Assembly (NCBI RefSeq): GCF_037442045.1
Contig: NZ_JBBIRC010000002.1
Coordinates: 1 to 57,237, forward strand
Length of the DNA: 57,237 nucleotides
From: Ferroplasma sp037442045
Lineage (GTDB): Archaea > Thermoplasmatota > Thermoplasmata > Thermoplasmatales > Thermoplasmataceae
Direction: 5' to 3'
The notes beneath the pieces are model-generated. The model saw nothing but the letters and a program-made list of their open reading frames with translations. It was not told the origin of the DNA and searched no databases. Numbering within the stretch: position 1 is the first letter of the stretch; each line of letters begins with the position of its first letter. Shown here one piece after another: positions 54,377 to 57,237 of the stretch. The translations under genes were made by a program, and so were the position numbers.

Positions 54377-55903
54377 GTGAATACTGATCTTAAAGGTCTG
54401 AACAGAAAGGAAATTCGATACCTTGGAAAATTATTGCCAGTATTTTTGAAATTCAGTTCCGATAGAAACAAATCTAAAAGGCAGGAAGAATATAATTATA
54501 AAATAGAGAAGCACGGCCGTGCAGCAGTGAATACATTTATTGAATTAGGGCCAACATTTATTAAGCTTGGGCAGGTACTTTCAGCCAGGCCGGATCTGCT
54601 GCCTAAGGAATATCTAAAGGCATTTTCCGATCTTCAGGACAAAGTGCCTCCTGATAATTTTGCATATGCAAGAGCCCTAATAGAAGAGAACGTTGGCGCA
54701 ATTAACAAGGTTTTTGGCGACTTCAATGAAAATGCCATATCCGGTGCCTCACTTGGGCAGGTATATAGGGCAACCTATATGGGAATAGATGCTGCAGTAA
54801 AGGTAAACAGGCATAATATAGATAGTACAATTAAAAGCGATTTAATTGTAATTAAGAAACTCCTAAAAACGTTTAAAAGATTTATAGATAATTATCTCTA
54901 TATAAGCATATCAAACGTTCTTTCAGATTTTTCTGCAAGGATATATGATGAAACAAATTACATGATAGAAGCAGAGAATATAAAAAGAATAAGAAATAAT
55001 ATTAAGAAATATGATATAATTATACCGGACATTCTTTTTGAATCCAAGCAGGTTTTAATACTTACATACATTGAAGGCATAAAAGTTACAGATGTAAAAA
55101 AGCTTAAACAGAAAGGAATAGACCTTCCAAAACTTGCCCATAAGCTTGACCTCACCTTTATAAGGATGCTTCTTAGAAATGATATATTCCACGCAGATCC
55201 ACATCCAGGCAATATAGCTATTTCAAATGAGGGTAAAATAATACTTTATGATTTTGGAATGGTTGGAAAACTTGATGACGATACAAGATTCAAACTTTTA
55301 AAGCTTTATGATGGCCTGATTAATAAAGATCCAGATACGATTATGGATTCACTTCTACAGCTGAATGCACTGTCACCTGCTGCAAACCGCGGAATAATAA
55401 GGAAGGGCATTGAATTATCAATAGCAAACCTTTCAGGTGCAAATGTAAATGAAATGGATATCAGGGAATTGCTTGAAATAGCAAACAATGTAATATTTGA
55501 GTTTCCATTTCACTTGCCAAGAGAACTTGTGCTTTACATGAGAATGTCATCGTTGCTTGAAGGAATATGCAAAACACTGGATCCGAATTTTAAATTTGTT
55601 CTGGTTCTGCGTGACATACTTTACAATGAAGGGATGCTTCAGGAACTTTATAGAAAGGAAATAAATGAATTTGTCCAGAAATCAATCATATCAATTGAAA
55701 AAGGCCTGGACGTACTTCCCTTGCTGAAACGTTCCCTTGAAGAAAGAGGAGGAGAAACAAAAGAAAATAAAAAACTTCCAGAAACAGTATTTTTATCAGC
55801 AGTTCTTATAGCAATGATATTATTTTCCAGAGTTCATCCAGTAATATCATATATTATTATAATAATAGATATCATTCTTTTTGCGTTTATATTAAAAAAA
55901 TAA
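54377..55903 (+). CDS. UbiB/ABC1/ADCK-family atypical kinase
   Basis: A 508-residue protein starting GTG 54377. It holds the KxGQ motif (FIKLGQVLSARPDLLPKEY, about 55-73), the AAAS-like loop (GASLGQVYRATYMG, about 117-130), the catalytic loop DIFHADPHPGNIAI (about 273-286), and two hydrophobic segments at the very C-terminus (472-507). UbiB-family proteins support quinone synthesis and lipid handling in membranes; here a respiratory quinone link is inferred from the bd oxidase in the same window. Confidence 0.88.
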   Translation: MNTDLKGLNRKEIRYLGKLLPVFLKFSSDRNKSKRQEEYNYKIEKHGRAAVNTFIELGPTFIKLGQVLSARPDLLPKEYLKAFSDLQDKVPPDNFAYARALIEENVGAINKVFGDFNENAISGASLGQVYRATYMGIDAAVKVNRHNIDSTIKSDLIVIKKLLKTFKRFIDNYLYISISNVLSDFSARIYDETNYMIEAENIKRIRNNIKKYDIIIPDILFESKQVLILTYIEGIKVTDVKKLKQKGIDLPKLAHKLDLTFIRMLLRNDIFHADPHPGNIAISNEGKIILYDFGMVGKLDDDTRFKLLKLYDGLINKDPDTIMDSLLQLNALSPAANRGIIRKGIELSIANLSGANVNEMDIRELLEIANNVIFEFPFHLPRELVLYMRMSSLLEGICKTLDPNFKFVLVLRDILYNEGMLQELYRKEINEFVQKSIISIEKGLDVLPLLKRSLEERGGETKENKKLPETVFLSAVLIAMILFSRVHPVISYIIIIIDIILFAFILKK

Positions 55904-56284
55904 TTATTCTATTTTAACAGTCTTCACGTTTTTTACCGGTATTTTTAATGACAATACTCCATCATTATACTTAGCAACAAAATCCTGTTCTGTATCAACT
56001 TCAAGCGGCAAAGCCATTCTCTTAAAGACTTTATCTGGCCTCTGGTTTTCAAATACGGTTCCTTCAGGTTTTATTTCTCTCTCTGCCCTTATCACTATCG
56101 CATTTTTTTCCAGTGTAACTTTTATATCATCACGGGCAAAGCCAGGCAGGTCTGCTTCTATTCCTATGTAACCATTGTCTTCGTACATTGTGACAGGCGG
56201 ATACATAAAGCTCATTATTTCTTTAGCTCTGTTATTCATATTTTTCATAACTTCATCAGAGTAATATTTTAGCGGTCTGTACAT
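55904..56284 (-). CDS. hsp20: Small heat-shock protein (Hsp20 / alpha-crystallin family)
   Basis: A 126-residue ATP-independent chaperone. The alpha-crystallin domain spans about 37-120: GIEADLPGFARDDIKVTLEKNAIVIRAE, then FKRMALPLEVDTEQDFVAKYNDGVLSLKIPV. The usual C-terminal I-x-I/V anchor is replaced by VKNVKTVKIE, a VKI variant. The N-terminal arm is short (MYRPLKYYSDEV). The stop (55904) directly abuts the convergent UbiB stop. A TATA-like run (ATTTATATTT at 56290-56300) is closer to the ATG than usual, so M13 or M16 may be the true start. Confidence 0.93.
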   Translation of the reverse strand: MYRPLKYYSDEVMKNMNNRAKEIMSFMYPPVTMYEDNGYIGIEADLPGFARDDIKVTLEKNAIVIRAEREIKPEGTVFENQRPDKVFKRMALPLEVDTEQDFVAKYNDGVLSLKIPVKNVKTVKIE

Positions 56285-56600
56285 ATTTCAAATATAAATA
56301 ATGAGTACTAAAAGTTTATGTTAACCAGAAATTTAATTATTTGGAGCAATTGTATACAAAATTATATTTTTAATATTTAAGTATAGTAAAAGGTTCAATG
56401 GCTATATAAAAATATAGAGAATAATTAATCTGTTCATGAAATTTTTAATTTGGCTTTAAATTATTAATAATCTTTATCATTTTCAGTGTTGGCTTCAGGT
56501 TTTGAAATTTGTTAAGCATTATAACAAACTCCTTTGGAAGTTATTATCTCTTTGAGGCTTAAACTTCCTGGATGCAACCAGATACCATCTATCCCATCCT
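56285..56600. other. Gene-free A/T-rich stretch between Hsp20 and the IS607 remnant
   Basis: About 315 nt, strongly A/T rich to 56460. From 56480 to 56600 a minus-strand frame continues past the TnpB fragment stop in another phase (WLHPGSLSLKEIITS, ending near 56520) and could be unrelated decayed DNA; I cannot name it. The Hsp20 promoter must lie in the first 60 nt. No hairpin or RNA gene seen. Confidence 0.4.
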
Positions 56601-56777
56601 CTAATGATTCTGAAATTGCTTTACTAAATTATAATATCCTTCCATTTTCTCCTTTTTTATAAATGACTGCCTGAGAATATAATTTGCCTGATTATAAAGA
56701 TTATTTGAAATATGGCATAGACTGGAGATGTTTTCGTTGTATTCTGTATATATCTGCTCTGCCCTATTGATTTTCAT
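56601..56777 (-). pseudogene. tnpB: TnpB N-terminal fragment (IS607/IS605-type)
   Basis: ATG at 56777 on the minus strand opens a 58-residue frame ending at TAG 56601. It contains SSLCHISNNLYNQANYILRQ and YYNLVKQFQN, closely like the first segment of TnpB, where the residues after 'YNLVKQ' normally lead into the DNA-binding part. The reading frame stops immediately after this; no RuvC or zinc-finger part follows. Too short for the ORF caller. It lies 38 nt after the truncated serine-recombinase gene, in the tnpA-tnpB order of IS607 elements. Confidence 0.7.
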
Positions 56778-56815
56778 ATCCTATCTCAATGGATTTATTT
56801 CTCTTCTTTGAATAT

Positions 56816-57193
56816 CTAGTTTAATAATTCAAAACCAACTCTGCTTAAACGGTCTTTATATGTTACAATAACTTTTTCAACCTTATTGTCCATAATCTGA
56901 TCAAGCATCTCAAAGAATCCTTTTCTCTTCTCAAATGATATTCCAGAAGCAATATCAGAATATATTGCATTAATAGTATAACCATTCATGAAGCACCACT
57001 GCTTCATCTGATCTATTTGATTTTGCAGATCTGTTTTCTGTTTTGTTGTTGATACACGTGCATAGAGAACAGTTTTCCTCTTTACACCCTTATTAAGTAT
57101 CTTATAAATATTCTGGATATCTGTAACAGGTTCAGGACTTCTTCGGCTTTCATTGTTAACAGCATACATGTCAATAGTACATAATGATATCAT
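56816..57193 (-). pseudogene. tnpA: IS607-type serine recombinase TnpA, truncated at both ends
   Basis: A 125-residue frame. The serine-recombinase core is clear: KTVLYARVSTTKQKTDLQNQ (about 39-58) with the nucleophile Ser of the YARVS motif, QWCFMNGY (about 65-72), DIASGISFEKRKGF (about 79-92) and the catalytic VTYKDRLSRVGFELL (about 110-124). It stops there, so the last 60-70 residues of full-length IS607 TnpA are missing. The MerR-like N-terminal helix-turn-helix is cut to its last part (SRRSPEPVTDI). Together with the tnpB fragment this is a decayed element. Confidence 0.8.
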
Positions 57194-57237
57194 TATAATT
57201 CATTATATCCCATTTTCCATTTTTTTGAATCTCTTGT

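Noticed and set aside
1..57237. CRISPR arrays, rRNA genes or a chromosome origin
   Set aside because: I saw no spaced direct-repeat arrays, no rRNA-like segments, and no ORB-type repeats next to an orc1/cdc6 gene.

Overview
The window reads as a piece of an archaeal chromosome from the order Thermoplasmatales, most like Ferroplasma or a close relative. The archaeal markers are sn-glycerol-1-phosphate dehydrogenase, a GGPP-type prenyl synthase, a thermosome subunit, the NurA-HerA-Mre11-Rad50 set, XerA and archaeal S12/S7. The A/T-rich base composition, a bd-type quinol oxidase, a thioredoxin reductase without the NADPH-phosphate motif, and a class II ribonucleotide reductase with an intein all fit that order. 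The species call is inference; no 16S gene is present. TATA-like boxes lie 24-32 nt before many start codons, so leaderless transcripts are probably common.

Layout. 1-1623: start of a secreted protein, tRNA-Val(CAC), and a membrane M50 protease. 1799-8160: the DNA-end-processing operon nurA-herA-mre11-rad50, then an N5-glutamine methyltransferase-like protein and a DRG GTPase (8203-9824). 9875-13158: cydA-cydB facing a Cys-rich HTH regulator. 13194-18024: acylphosphatase, a gene-free structured stretch, threonine dehydratase, and an operon of acyl-CoA dehydrogenase, a thiolase-fold protein without the nucleophilic Cys, and a DUF35 protein. 18006-21576: an MFS transporter and two tetrahydrofolate C1 genes, divergent from the intein-bearing ribonucleotide reductase (21811-25221). 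25554-26804: a degenerate IS4-like insertion bounded by a 15-bp direct repeat. 27219-30849: ETF beta/alpha and acetyl-CoA synthetase.

30869-37861: small conserved proteins, a DUF92 protein, a run of HAD phosphatase, metallo-beta-lactamase-fold hydrolase, ATP-NAD-kinase-like protein and DUF2070 membrane protein, then chorismate synthase. 37922-44746: a tRNA read as Gln(CTG), a hypothetical protein, an SDR protein, a tandem ThyX protein, thermosome, thioredoxin reductase and ornithine carbamoyltransferase. 44935-49243: a NifX-like protein and the minus-strand operon UPF0179, YchF-like GTPase, S12, S7, preceded by G1P dehydrogenase. 49370-56284: a membrane protein, XerA, prenyl synthase, TPR protein, an alcohol-dehydrogenase-like protein, ribulose-phosphate 3-epimerase, a UbiB-family kinase and Hsp20. 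56601-57193: an IS607-type remnant (truncated serine recombinase plus a TnpB fragment).

How the genes fit together. ETF could take electrons from the acyl-CoA dehydrogenase, and acetyl-CoA synthetase feeds the same pool, so the window describes a heterotroph oxidising acyl and acetyl compounds with a quinol oxidase at the end of the chain. The folate genes, ThyX-like protein and ribonucleotide reductase together touch DNA precursor supply. The least ordinary items are the Cys-less thiolase/DUF35 pair, the intein placed exactly at the radical cysteine of ribonucleotide reductase, the CCxxC regulator opposite cydAB, and a palindrome abutting the ThyX start codon.
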